From the NCBI GenBank assembly GCA_017473435.1, contig JAFULG010000080.1, positions 20,013-84,012 of the forward strand: a DNA stretch of 64,000 nt. The letters are read 5' to 3'. The position numbers and the translations under genes are program-made. This stretch comes from Clostridia bacterium (GTDB taxonomy: Bacteria; Bacillota; Clostridia; Oscillospirales; Acutalibacteraceae). The notes under the pieces are model-generated. The model searched no databases, was not told where the DNA came from, and saw nothing but the letters and a program-made list of their open reading frames with translations. Positions within the stretch are counted from its first letter, which is position 1, and every line of letters starts with the position of its first letter. Below, piece by piece: positions 18,331 through 27,163 of this stretch.

Positions 18331-18529
18331 CCATAATTTTATATCAAATCAAAAGAAACACAATTTGTTAAAGATTTTTGTCATCTTGCACAAAGTCGAA
18401 AGATTTAATATAAGCAAATTTAATAAACCTTTTTTTGAAAAATGTGGTATAATAATTTATATTGTGTTATAATATGTCGGCTTCAGATATAAATTTAAGT
18501 TATACAGAATAAAGGAGGTAAAAAAACAA

Positions 18530-19885
18530 GTGAAAGAAAATAAAATGGGCGTTATGCCTATAAATAAGCTTGTAATTACAATGAGCCTTCCCATGATGAT
18601 ATCCATGCTTGTTCAGGCTCTCTACAATGTCGTTGACAGTATTTTCGTTGCCAAGGTATGCGAGGACGCCCTTACGGCAATTTCTCTCGCTTTCCCCGTA
18701 CAGAATCTTATGATAGGTGTTGCAACGGGTACGGGTGTCGGTATCAACGCTTTACTTTCCCGTGCACTCGGTGCAAGGGATTTTGAAAAAGCAAACAAAA
18801 TTGCTTCAAACGGTCTCACTCTCACAGCTCTGAGCGGATTAATCTTCCTCCTTTTCGGTATTTTCGGTACCCGCATATTCTTTGCAGGTCAGGTTGATCC
18901 CTCCGATCCCATTTACGCCTACGGTGTTGACTATCTTTCAGTTGTATGTATGTTCTCCTTCGGCGTTTTCGGTCAGGTTACCTGCGAAAGACTTATGCAG
19001 GCAACAGGTAAATCTACCCTTTCAATGTTCACTCAGCTTTCGGGTGCAATAGTAAACATAATCCTTGATCCCCTCTTCATCCTCGGCATCGGCCCCTTCC
19101 CCCGTCTTGAGGCAAAAGGTGCCGCCATTGCAACGGTCATCGGTCAGATTTTCGCCTTCATTATCGGACTCATCCTCAACAGACATTTCAACAAGGAAAT
19201 CCGAATCTCCTTCAAGAGCTTCAGACCCGACCTCAGAATCATCGCCGAAATTTACAAAATCGGTGTACCGTCAATCCTCATGGTAGCAATAGGCTCCTTT
19301 ATGACCTTCTTCCTGAATAAGATTCTCCTTTCCTTCAGCTCCACAGCGGCAGCTGTTTTCGGAGTTTACTTCAAGCTTCAGTCCTTCATCTTTATGCCCG
19401 TATTCGGTCTCAACAACGGCGTAATCCCTATTGTGGCCTTCAACTACGGCGCCAAAAACAGGGAGCGCATTATCAAAACAATACGCTTCTCCTGTATAAT
19501 CGCCGTAAGCATTATGGCCTTCGGTACACTGCTTATGTGGCTTATCCCCGAGCAGATGCTTCGACTCTTTGAAGCAAGTGACGATATGATGGCAATAGGT
19601 ATTCCCGCCCTTCGCTTCATAAGCCTTTCCTTTGTTCTTGCAGCAGTAAATATCAATCTCGGCTCCTGCTTCCAGGCACTCGGTAAGAGCTACTATTCGA
19701 TGATAGTATCCTTTGCCCGCCAGATTGTTGTGCTTCTTCCCGCGGCTTATCTTCTTTCAAAAACAGGTTCAGTCAATAACGTTTGGCTTGCCTTCCCCAT
19801 TGCAGAAATTGCTTCACTTACAGCAACACTTCTTTTCTTTACGAGTATATATAAGAAGCTGATAAACAGAATAGGAACGGTATGA
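18530..19885 (+). CDS. MATE family efflux transporter
   Basis: 451 residues with about 12 hydrophobic segments in two six-helix halves, the MATE fold. N-terminal features MSLPMMISMLVQALYNVVDSIFVA and GTGVGINALLSRALGA are typical of the DinF/NorM-type branch that exports cationic drugs or metabolites using Na+ or H+. The GTG at 18530 is 11 bp after AAAGGAGG and is preferred. An ATG at 18545 is the alternative. It is divergent from the phosphoesterase gene and followed by its own terminator, so it is monocistronic. The substrate is not predictable. Confidence 0.9.
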   Translation: MKENKMGVMPINKLVITMSLPMMISMLVQALYNVVDSIFVAKVCEDALTAISLAFPVQNLMIGVATGTGVGINALLSRALGARDFEKANKIASNGLTLTALSGLIFLLFGIFGTRIFFAGQVDPSDPIYAYGVDYLSVVCMFSFGVFGQVTCERLMQATGKSTLSMFTQLSGAIVNIILDPLFILGIGPFPRLEAKGAAIATVIGQIFAFIIGLILNRHFNKEIRISFKSFRPDLRIIAEIYKIGVPSILMVAIGSFMTFFLNKILLSFSSTAAAVFGVYFKLQSFIFMPVFGLNNGVIPIVAFNYGAKNRERIIKTIRFSCIIAVSIMAFGTLLMWLIPEQMLRLFEASDDMMAIGIPALRFISLSFVLAAVNINLGSCFQALGKSYYSMIVSFARQIVVLLPAAYLLSKTGSVNNVWLAFPIAEIASLTATLLFFTSIYKKLINRIGTV

Positions 19886-19889
19886 GTAA

Positions 19890-19924
19890 AAGGAGCTGTT
19901 GTGTTTAACAACGGCTCCTTTTTA
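19890..19924 (+). terminator. Terminator of the MATE gene
   Basis: Stem AGGAGC-GTTGT/ACAAC-GCTCCT with a loop of GTTTA, followed by TTTTT. Confidence 0.9.
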
Positions 19925-20195
19925 ATATAATTTTATTTAACCGGCAGCTATATATTCAATCATTATTACGGCATACTGCAAAAACAAAAGCAAGCTGTTG
20001 CACATACTTTTAATATACACCTAACCCCAAAAGCTTTAAGCTTACATTTCAACGCAACAAATCTATTAATAAAAATTAAAATGCAACATTTCTCTTTATT
20101 TTTGTCTCATTAAGCTGTAATATTATCATACAGAAAAGATGGTTTTGTCCCTTTTCTTTAACCAAAACAACTTCTGATTCTCTGATATCTGTAAA
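19925..20195. other. AT-rich intergenic stretch, no gene seen
   Basis: No open reading frame with a ribosome binding site was found on either strand. A TAATATTAT stretch near 20117 could be a -10 for a short rightward transcript ending at the 20199-20236 hairpin. That is weak evidence for a small RNA. Confidence 0.4.
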
Positions 20196-20198
20196 CCC

Positions 20199-20236
20199 TC
20201 GGCTGCGGATTTTTTCCGTAGCCGAGGGTTTTTGTG
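20199..20236. terminator. Strong hairpin downstream of the aconitase-like gene
   Basis: Stem CCCTCGGCT-CGGA/TCCG-AGCCGAGGG. The T-run (TTTTT) is on the rightward side, so it terminates rightward transcripts best. It may also stop the leftward hydratase mRNA. Confidence 0.8.
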
Positions 20237-20273
20237 TTGCTGTTTAATAATCTGTGTCGCTGTTTCTGTGCCG

Positions 20274-22553
20274 TTATCGGCAGTCGTTCTGAGCTTTATA
20301 ATAGTTCATAAGGCAGCCCTCGAGGATGATAGTCTTTTCTTCCTCGGTAAGGCCCTTGACATAAAGGGTGATATCCTCAACGCCATCCTTGGTGATTACC
20401 TTTGCAGGAATTTCCTCAATGCCGTTTCTGATCTTTTCACGGATGCCGGGAACAAAAACATAATCACCGTCAGAATAATTGAACTCTCTGTCCTTATCAA
20501 TAGTAAAGGGCAGAATACCCCAGTTGATGCAGTTGCTGCGATAGCGCTTTGTAGCAAACTCATAGCAGATATTTCCGAAGCCGCCAAGCACCTTCTGACA
20601 GGATGCCGCCTGCTCTCTTGCAGAACCGTCACCGGGACGGCAGGCAAACACGCATGAACCGAACTGAGTGTGCTTTGCTGCTTCATCGGCGTTATCTGTT
20701 ACCCTTGCAAGAATCTCGTTGACCTCTGCGCTTTCACCTTCTCTTCTCTTCTTTTCCTCAGCTGCAACAGCCTTTGCTCTGCCTACATATTCGGGAATAC
20801 GGCGAGAAAGAGCAAACTCGGCAAGCCTTAAAGGATTTGAACGGTAGGAAGAGGTTTCACCCGAGGGAATAAGCTCGTCGGTGGTTGTAACATCATCGTG
20901 GATAACCGCGGCTAACTTAAGAAGCAGATTTTCTTCAAGCTCATACATCGCAGGCCAATCGGTAATATTGGGACCGAGCTTAAGCTCATAGTCTGCCTGA
21001 GCCTTACCGAAGCCCTGATAAACTCTCTTTTCATAAATACCCTTTTCAAAGGTATATTCCTTATCATATTCGGGGATTTCCACATCAGTTGCAGCAGTGA
21101 GCACACCCTTGTTGAGTGCTGTTGCGGCAATGGAGCGTGTATCCATAAGTGCAACGGAGGCAAGCTGACCGTCAGAGGGCTTACTGCCTTCACGGTTGGG
21201 GAAGTTACGGGTTGTGTGTCTTATTGAAATACCGTTATTTGCAGGTACATCACCTGCACCGAAGCAAGGACCGCAGAAGCAAGGCTTGAATACTGCGCCG
21301 GCTTCAAGAAGCTTACCCTGAACACCGTTTTTAATAAGAGCGAGGTTAACAGGTGTGCTTGAAGGATAAACGGAAAGGTTGAAATATCCGTCTCCTATAT
21401 CCTTACCCTCAAGGATTGCCGCCGCCTCACAGATATTTTCAAACATACCGCCTGCACAGCCTGCGATAATGCCCTGGTCAACAATAATTTTTCCGTCCCT
21501 GATTTTATCCTTAAGGCGGAAGTCTACCTTGTCACCAAACTGTGCCTTTGCAGCTTTTTCAACCTCGTAGAGGATTTCAGGATTCTGCTGAAGCTCGTGA
21601 ACGGTATAAGCGTTTGAAGGATGGAAGGGAAGAGCAATCATGCTTTCTATTTTACTTAAGTCTACACGGATTGCCATATCATAGTATGCAACCCTTTCAG
21701 GCTTCATTTCCTTATACTCATCGGGTCTTGCATGAGTGATGAAGTATTCCTTAACCTTTTCGTCGGTCTCCCAGATTGAGGAAAGGCAGGCAGTTTCCGT
21801 TGTCATGACATCAATGCCGATACGGAAATCCATAGAAAGATTTTCAACGCCGGGGCCTACAAATTCAAGCACCTTATTTGTAACAAGACCCTGCTTGAAT
21901 ACTGCACCGCAAAGTGCAATAGCAACGTCGTGAGGTCCTACACCCGGCTTTGGTGCATTTTCAAGGTATACGAGCACAACCTCAGGAGGATTTACGTCCC
22001 AGGTGTTTTTAAGAAGCTGCTTTACAAGCTCAGGTCCGCCCTCGCCTACCGCCATTGTACCGAGAGCACCGTAACGGGTATGGCTGTCTGAGCCGAGAAT
22101 CATCTTGCCGCAGCCTGCCATCATTTCACGGGCATACTGATGAATAACCGCCTGATTTGCAGGCACGTAGATACCACCGTATTTTTTAGCGGCAGAAAGG
22201 CCGAAAACGTGGTCGTCTTCGTTAATTGTTCCGCCTACAGCACAAAGGCTGTTGTGGCAGTTTGTCATTGCATAGGGAATTGGAAATTCCTTAAGACCGC
22301 TTGCTCTTGCTGTCTGGATAATGCCTACATAGGTGATGTCGTGAGAAATAAGAGCATCGAATTTTATTCTCATTTTCTCATCGTCGGGTTTAGTGTTATG
22401 AGCATTGAGGATTGAATAGGCAAGAGTTCCGTTTCTGTCCTTACGGGGACAAAGCCCCATTGCTTCAAGCTGAGCTCTTTGCTCTTGTTCTGTTCCGTTT
22501 ATAAGTGTTCTGCCATCTACAAGGTGAACACCGTTTTTTATAATTTCAAGCAT
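20274..22553 (-). CDS. Aconitase-family hydratase (YbhJ-like)
   Basis: 759 residues with the four-domain aconitase plan. GSDSHTRYGALGTMAVGEGG near 155-174 is the family's substrate and cluster loop. Likely Fe-S cysteine ligands are in the CFCGPCFGAGD segment (about 426-436) and an upstream IIAGCAGG (about 363-370). A C-terminal swivelling domain (about 590-759) ends the chain with RSNCINWG. It resembles the YbhJ branch more than AcnA, AcnB or LeuCD. It probably isomerises citrate or a related tricarboxylate. The 109-residue gene and malQ lie upstream in the same direction. Confidence 0.82.
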   Translation of the reverse strand: MLEIIKNGVHLVDGRTLINGTEQEQRAQLEAMGLCPRKDRNGTLAYSILNAHNTKPDDEKMRIKFDALISHDITYVGIIQTARASGLKEFPIPYAMTNCHNSLCAVGGTINEDDHVFGLSAAKKYGGIYVPANQAVIHQYAREMMAGCGKMILGSDSHTRYGALGTMAVGEGGPELVKQLLKNTWDVNPPEVVLVYLENAPKPGVGPHDVAIALCGAVFKQGLVTNKVLEFVGPGVENLSMDFRIGIDVMTTETACLSSIWETDEKVKEYFITHARPDEYKEMKPERVAYYDMAIRVDLSKIESMIALPFHPSNAYTVHELQQNPEILYEVEKAAKAQFGDKVDFRLKDKIRDGKIIVDQGIIAGCAGGMFENICEAAAILEGKDIGDGYFNLSVYPSSTPVNLALIKNGVQGKLLEAGAVFKPCFCGPCFGAGDVPANNGISIRHTTRNFPNREGSKPSDGQLASVALMDTRSIAATALNKGVLTAATDVEIPEYDKEYTFEKGIYEKRVYQGFGKAQADYELKLGPNITDWPAMYELEENLLLKLAAVIHDDVTTTDELIPSGETSSYRSNPLRLAEFALSRRIPEYVGRAKAVAAEEKKRREGESAEVNEILARVTDNADEAAKHTQFGSCVFACRPGDGSAREQAASCQKVLGGFGNICYEFATKRYRSNCINWGILPFTIDKDREFNYSDGDYVFVPGIREKIRNGIEEIPAKVITKDGVEDITLYVKGLTEEEKTIILEGCLMNYYKAQNDCR

Positions 22554-22577
22554 AATTTACATCCTTTCTTAAGGGCT

Positions 22578-22907
22578 TTAATCAAAAATTACATCCTTGT
22601 ATTTACCTTTTTTATTTCTGGGATATTCGCGTATTCTGCTGACATAATCGGGATTGATTATCTGAAGATTTTCCTTTTCTTCTATAAGTATGCCGTTTTC
22701 ACCAATCTCTTTAACTGTACCGACAACCTGACTGTTAAAGGTATAAAAAATACATCTTTTACCTATAAACTGTTCAGCTAATTTAAGCATATCCTTTCCG
22801 CTTCCTTTCCTTTTGCTTATCATTCTTTTTATAATATACTGCTTCTGCTGTCTGAAAATTATAAAAAGAATTGCAAATAAAAATATTACACTGAAATAGC
22901 TTTCCAT
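22578..22907 (-). CDS. Small membrane-anchored protein with an Sm/SH3-like C-terminal domain
   Basis: 109 residues. An N-terminal hydrophobic helix (about 4-18) is followed by a basic linker (KRMISKRKGSGK). A compact all-beta domain (about 43-95) follows: IGKRCIFYTFNSQVVGTVKE, ILIEEKENLQIINPDYVSRI. That part resembles small clostridial proteins of the DUF6897 type, recalled without a search. An internal ATG at residue 40 could yield the soluble domain alone. It lies between malQ and the hydratase with short gaps (46 and 24 bp), so co-transcription is likely. Function unknown. Confidence 0.7.
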   Translation of the reverse strand: MESYFSVIFLFAILFIIFRQQKQYIIKRMISKRKGSGKDMLKLAEQFIGKRCIFYTFNSQVVGTVKEIGENGILIEEKENLQIINPDYVSRIREYPRNKKGKYKDVIFD

Positions 22908-22953
22908 AATTACTCCTGTTTTACAATTGCTGAAGACAGGCTCTACTGCCTGT

Positions 22954-24462
22954 TCATCTGCGATAAACCCAGTTTATCTCTGCAAAGTATCTCTTGTCAA
23001 TTCCTGCAAGTCCTTCCTCACCGATGCGGAAAGCCCAGTTTTCCTCACTTGTACCGGGGATGTTCATTCTCGCATCCTTACCGTAGCCGCACATATCCTG
23101 AACGGCAACAATAGCAATTTTTGAACTTGAACGCCAGACCGCTTCAATTACTGCACGGCAGGAGGGACTGTAGTGTCCGCCCTCTCCCCAGTTATTACCG
23201 CCGAAGCAGCAGTAACGAAGTGCAAAGGCTCTCTCTCTTTCACTTGCATCCCAGAGCCAACCGAGAATTGTATTGTTATCGTGAGTTCCTACATAGGCAA
23301 CACTGTTCAAGGGATAGTTATGAGGCAGGTGCGTACTGTCTCCGTCGGGATCAAAGCCGAACTGAATAACCCTCATTCCCGGGAAGCCCGTATCGGAAAG
23401 CAGCTTTATAACATCCTCTCCGAAGGTACCGAGATCCTCGGCAATAATGGGAAGGTTTACAAATTCATCCCTGAATGCCTCAAAAAGTCTGATTCCGGGA
23501 CCGTCAATCCACTCGCCGTTTTTGGCGGTTTTGCTTTCGGCAGGAACTGCCCAATAAGAAGCAAAGGCGCGGAAGTGGTCAATTCTTATCCGGTCAAAAA
23601 GCTTAAGCGAATGAGCAAGACGGTTTTTCCACCATCTGAAGCCGTTATTCTCCATTTTCTTCCAATCATAAAGAGGATTACCCCAGAGCTGTCCGTCCTC
23701 GGAGAAATAATCGGGAGGAACACCTGCAACAAAGGAGGGCGCAAGACTCTTTTCATTTATCTGAAACTCATCTCTGTTTGCCCACAGGTCAGCACTGTCA
23801 CGGCTTACATATATGGGCATATCACCCATAAGCTCTATACCGATGCTGTTAGCATATTCCTTAAGCGCTCTGAACTGGGTAAAGAAAATATATTGAGCAA
23901 AAATGTAAAAGTCAATTTCACTCTTATATTTATCTTTAAGCTTAAGAGCTTCCTCATACTTAATATATTCTTCCGGCCACTCCCACCAGGGTTTAAGCTC
24001 AAAGCTATCCTTGAGCACCATAAAATAAGCGTAAGGAAGCACCCACTCATTCTGTGAGGCGAAAATATCGACAATCGCCTTTGTGTCGCTGTCAATACGG
24101 CTGAAGGCTCTTCTCAGAGTCAGAAGCCTTTTTTCAAAGGCAAAGCTGTAATTTGCAATATACCTTGATCCGCTGTACTCGTTCTCTTTAAGCTCAGACT
24201 CCGTAATGAATCCGCTTTCAAAAAGCAGGTACGGGTCAATAAGTGCAATATTCCCTGCAAAGGCACTGTTTGAGCAGTAAGGTGAGCCACTCATATCAAC
24301 GGGATTCAGAGGCAAGGTCTGCCAGAGAGAAAAACCCATCTCCCGAAGAGAGTCTGCAAAGGCTTTTGCTTCTTTACCCATTGTACCCGTGGCATATTTC
24401 CCCGGCAAGCTTGAAATGTGCATCAGCACGCCGCCGCATCTTCTGTTGTTCATTGGTTTCAC
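22954..24462 (-). CDS. malQ: 4-alpha-glucanotransferase (amylomaltase)
   Basis: 502 residues, GH77 length. It disproportionates maltodextrins and acts in glycogen or starch use in the cytosol. MHISSLPGKYATGTMG near 14-29 is the N-terminal signature. The catalytic Asp lies in RIRIDHFRAFASYWAVP near 295-311, the acid/base Glu in IAEDLGTF near 340-347, and the third carboxylate in YVGTHDNNTILGW near 392-404. The GTG start at 24462 fits an AAGGA site 11 bp upstream better than the ATG at 24453 does. Confidence 0.95.
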   Translation of the reverse strand: MKPMNNRRCGGVLMHISSLPGKYATGTMGKEAKAFADSLREMGFSLWQTLPLNPVDMSGSPYCSNSAFAGNIALIDPYLLFESGFITESELKENEYSGSRYIANYSFAFEKRLLTLRRAFSRIDSDTKAIVDIFASQNEWVLPYAYFMVLKDSFELKPWWEWPEEYIKYEEALKLKDKYKSEIDFYIFAQYIFFTQFRALKEYANSIGIELMGDMPIYVSRDSADLWANRDEFQINEKSLAPSFVAGVPPDYFSEDGQLWGNPLYDWKKMENNGFRWWKNRLAHSLKLFDRIRIDHFRAFASYWAVPAESKTAKNGEWIDGPGIRLFEAFRDEFVNLPIIAEDLGTFGEDVIKLLSDTGFPGMRVIQFGFDPDGDSTHLPHNYPLNSVAYVGTHDNNTILGWLWDASERERAFALRYCCFGGNNWGEGGHYSPSCRAVIEAVWRSSSKIAIVAVQDMCGYGKDARMNIPGTSEENWAFRIGEEGLAGIDKRYFAEINWVYRR

Positions 24463-24503
24463 ATCCGTTTTGTCCTTAGGGTAATTTTTTTAAATTAAAC
24501 TAT

Positions 24504-24532
24504 ATTATACATTTATGTTATTTATGTTTCAA
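24504..24532 (-). promoter_or_regulatory. Promoter of malQ
   Basis: Leftward TTGAAA (24532-24527), 17 bp spacer, TATAAT (24509-24504), 42 bp before the GTG start. Confidence 0.75.
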
Positions 24533-24647
24533 GAGGTTAAAACGAAAAAATACAAAAAGGTAAATTGTCCTTATGTTACATAATTTAAATATTTATTTTA
24601 AAATTGTTGTATACTATTGAATTATTTGATAATTATGACTTTTTTCA

Positions 24648-24675
24648 TTGACAAAAATACAACACCGTGTATAAT
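24648..24675 (+). promoter_or_regulatory. Promoter of the 198-residue membrane protein gene
   Basis: TTGACA (24648-24653), 16 bp spacer, TATAAT (24670-24675). A TTGGAGG site precedes the ATG at 24717. Confidence 0.8.
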
Positions 24676-24716
24676 TTATGTATTCGTGTTGCAAAAAAAT
24701 AATTGGAGGTAAAAAA

Positions 24717-25313
24717 ATGAGTCACGGAACAAATCAGAACGAAACATTTCAGCTTTTTCATAAGCCGTCAAAATCAAAGATGAAGGTACTTACTCTGGTA
24801 TTTATATGGATTGCGATATGGAATGTAATATACCAGTATCTTCATTCCGCACATCTTCTTCATTTTGAAATCGGATCGCTCAGCCTCGGCGTTGAAAACT
24901 GGGCATTCTTTGCGGCAGTAACGCTTTTCTTTATGCAGGAGGAGTTATCCTACAAGGACCGCTTCTGGCACACTCTTTGTGGCGGTACGGTAGGTCTTTT
25001 ACTTGCAGGCGGAGTTGTTGCCACCGTAGGAGCACTTATGAAGCAAGGTCTTGACCACGCAACTGCAGCTTCAATCCCCCTTGTAATCGTCGTTGCCGCT
25101 CTTATTCTTCTACATCCCTGCATTCCCCTTTTCTTTAATAATGTAGGCTTCATTTATCTTATCGTTGCCTTTGTAAAATCTGATGTAATGCTTGAAAATC
25201 TCCCATCTTACATACTCTCACTTGCACTCGGCTCGATTATTCTCAACCTCGGTTGCAGCTTCGTTATCAATCAGTATACAAAGCTTTTACAGAAAAAGAC
25301 TGCAAAAAAATAA
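24717..25313 (+). CDS. Integral membrane protein of unknown function
   Basis: 198 residues. The ATG at 24717 follows TTGGAGG. An upstream in-frame ATG at 24678 lies almost on the -10 and is rejected. After a soluble N-terminus of about 20 residues there are about five hydrophobic segments: LVFIWIAIWNVIYQYL, FFAAVTLFFMQEE, a Gly-rich TVGLLLAGGVVATVGALM, PLVIVVAALILLHPCIPLFF, and LPSYILSLALGSIILNLG. A basic tail (LLQKKTAKK) should be cytoplasmic. The pattern resembles DUF1097-type proteins, but I could not confirm a family. Monocistronic with its own promoter and terminator. Confidence 0.8.
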   Translation: MSHGTNQNETFQLFHKPSKSKMKVLTLVFIWIAIWNVIYQYLHSAHLLHFEIGSLSLGVENWAFFAAVTLFFMQEELSYKDRFWHTLCGGTVGLLLAGGVVATVGALMKQGLDHATAASIPLVIVVAALILLHPCIPLFFNNVGFIYLIVAFVKSDVMLENLPSYILSLALGSIILNLGCSFVINQYTKLLQKKTAKK

Positions 25314-25329
25314 ACTTAGCAAAAGCATT

Positions 25330-25363
25330 TTCCTCCTGTCGGGTGCGGGAGGAATTTTTCTTT
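25330..25363 (+). terminator. Terminator of the membrane protein gene
   Basis: Stem TTCCTCC/GGGAGGAA followed by TTTTTCTTT. Confidence 0.85.
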
Positions 25364-25383
25364 ATAATTTTTTAAAATTTCTA

Positions 25384-25412
25384 TTGACAAGGTTGCCTCA
25401 CCGTGCTATAAT
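25384..25412 (+). promoter_or_regulatory. Promoter of the glycine-riboswitch transcript
   Basis: TTGACA (25384-25389), 17 bp spacer, TATAAT (25407-25412). The start near 25419 is just before the aptamer. Confidence 0.85.
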
Positions 25413-25431
25413 CCACAACAATATATAAATA

Positions 25432-25563
25432 CCCCTGCGAAGCTTTCTGAATCGTTCGAAACAGGAAGTGAAGGGAACTCTGGAGAATCCCGTGGCTTTA
25501 AGTTAAACGGGTGCCGAAGGTGTAAGGCGAAAGCTGAATCTCTCAGGCAAAAGGATAGAGTCA
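25432..25563 (+). ncRNA. Glycine riboswitch
   Basis: The conserved core is plain: ACTCTGGAGAATCCCGTGG, then GGGTGCCGAAGGTG, then GCGAAAGCTGAATCTCTCAG followed by GCAAAAGGATAGAG. This is one complete aptamer (about 25478-25561). The preceding 45 nt (GAAGC...GGAAGTGAAGG) may be a reduced second or ghost aptamer. The terminator at 25613-25645 follows. The riboswitch controls the AGCS symporter, which suggests glycine or alanine as the transported substrate. Confidence 0.93.
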
Positions 25564-25645
25564 ATATTAATGCATAAAAGCGTCAGTTTATGCATATTGA
25601 TTTTCCGGAGTTGCTGTTTATATAGCAACTTATTTTTATTTTATA
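25561..25645 (+). promoter_or_regulatory. Glycine riboswitch expression platform with terminator
   Basis: A stem TCAATAT-ATGCATAAA/TTTATGCAT-ATTGA (25561-25600) is followed by GTTGCT/AGCAAC and TTATTTTTATTTT (25613-25645), an intrinsic terminator. Glycine binding probably prevents or permits the terminator to set symporter expression. A third small hairpin (GCGG/CCGC) sits just before the AAGGAGG. Confidence 0.75.
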
Positions 25646-25674
25646 GCGGCTAAAAACCGCAAGGAGGACAAAAA

Positions 25675-27039
25675 ATGGACGCATTACTCAAGATTGTTCA
25701 GACAATCAACATGTACCTCTCCGATTACATTCTTATCATTCTCTTAATCGGTGCAGGTCTTTATTTCACCGTAAGAACACGCTTTGTTCAGGTGCGCTGC
25801 TTCGGCGAAGGCTTAAAACAGGTGTTCGGCGGAATTTTCAAAAAAGAGAAAAATTCAGGTATCAACTCTTTCCAGGCTCTTGCAACTGCAGTTGCTGCTC
25901 AGGTTGGTACCGGTAACATAGTAGGTGCCTGCGGCGCTATTCTCGTCGGCGGACCCGGTGCTATCTTCTGGATGTGGATTATCGCATTCTTCGGTATGGC
26001 AACAATCTATGCTGAAGCAGTCCTTGCTCAGGATACAAAGGTAAAGCAGACTGACGGCACATATGCAGGCGGTCCTGTTTACTACATCAAAAAGGCTTTC
26101 CCCAACGGCTTCGGTACATTCCTTGCTAAATTCTTTGCAATTTCAGCATTCCTTGCCCTCGGCTTTATGGGCGCAATGGTTCAGTCAAACTCTATCGGCG
26201 AATCAATGGCAACCGCATTCTCAATTCCCTCTTGGGTTGTAGGCGTTGTTGTAGCTGCTCTTTCCGCTCTCATCTTCCTCGGTGGTGCAAAGAGAATTGC
26301 TTCCGTAACAGAAAAGATTGTTCCCGTTATGGCAATCCTTTACCTTGTCGGCGGTATCATCATTCTTATTGCAAGAGCAAAGTACCTCCCCGAGTCTATC
26401 GGTATGATTTTCAAATATGCATTCCAGCCTGATGCAATCATCGGTGGCGGTATCGGTTACGCCCTCAAAACAGCTATCAGCCAGGGCGCAAAGAGAGGTC
26501 TTTTCTCCAACGAAGCAGGTATGGGTTCTACTCCCCACGCTCACGCTCTCGCAGAGGTTAAGAAGCCCCATGACCAGGGTGTTGCAGCTATGATCGGTGT
26601 ATTCATTGACACCTTTGTTGTTCTTACAATGACAGGTCTTGTTGTTATCTCAACTCTCTACACCTCCGACGGCATCCTTGCTTCCGGCTCTGCAGACGGT
26701 GTTGCAAAAACAAATATGGCAATGCTTGCTTTCGGCAAGGTATTCGGCTCAACAGGCGCAGGAATCTTCGTTGCTATCTGCTTGTTCTTCTTCGCTTTCT
26801 CAACAATCATCAGCTGGAATTACTTCGGTAAAATCAACTTTGAAAATCTCTTCGGCAAGAAGAGCCTTCCCATTTACTACATCATCGCAACAGTATTTAT
26901 CTTCCTTGGCTCACTTGCTTCAAACGACCTTGTTTGGGAGCTTACAGATATGTTCAACCAGCTTATGGTTCTTCCCAACGTAATTGCAATCGTGGCCCTC
27001 GGCGGCATCGTTGCAAAGTCAGCAAAGAAAGACAAATAA
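25675..27039 (+). CDS. Sodium:alanine/glycine symporter (AGCS family)
   Basis: 454 residues, about 11 transmembrane segments. Family signatures are TAVAAQVGTGNIVGACGAILVGGPGA (about 77-102) and GAKRGLFSNEAGMGSTPHAHA (about 271-291). It couples Na+ entry to uptake of glycine or alanine across the cytoplasmic membrane. The ATG follows AAGGAGGACAAAAA. The glycine riboswitch in its 5' UTR points to glycine transport or disposal. It is monocistronic, with a hairpin terminator shortly after the stop. Confidence 0.95.
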   Translation: MDALLKIVQTINMYLSDYILIILLIGAGLYFTVRTRFVQVRCFGEGLKQVFGGIFKKEKNSGINSFQALATAVAAQVGTGNIVGACGAILVGGPGAIFWMWIIAFFGMATIYAEAVLAQDTKVKQTDGTYAGGPVYYIKKAFPNGFGTFLAKFFAISAFLALGFMGAMVQSNSIGESMATAFSIPSWVVGVVVAALSALIFLGGAKRIASVTEKIVPVMAILYLVGGIIILIARAKYLPESIGMIFKYAFQPDAIIGGGIGYALKTAISQGAKRGLFSNEAGMGSTPHAHALAEVKKPHDQGVAAMIGVFIDTFVVLTMTGLVVISTLYTSDGILASGSADGVAKTNMAMLAFGKVFGSTGAGIFVAICLFFFAFSTIISWNYFGKINFENLFGKKSLPIYYIIATVFIFLGSLASNDLVWELTDMFNQLMVLPNVIAIVALGGIVAKSAKKDK

Positions 27040-27054
27040 TCAAATTTAAAACCA

Positions 27055-27090
27055 CCTGCGGTCAGGCTTTTGCTCGGCCGCATTTTTCTT
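27055..27090 (+). terminator. Terminator of the symporter gene
   Basis: Stem TGCGG/CCGCA with a 17-nt loop, followed by TTTTTCTTTCTT. Confidence 0.8.
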
Positions 27091-27100
27091 TCTTCTCATA

Positions 27101-27129
27101 TTGACAAAACCCTTGTAATACCTCATAAT
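27101..27129 (+). promoter_or_regulatory. Promoter of the GDPD gene
   Basis: TTGACA (27101-27106), 17 bp spacer, CATAAT (27124-27129), 34 bp before the ATG. Confidence 0.65.
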
Positions 27130-27163
27130 ATAATTGTACAAAATAAAAAAGGAAGAAGATAGT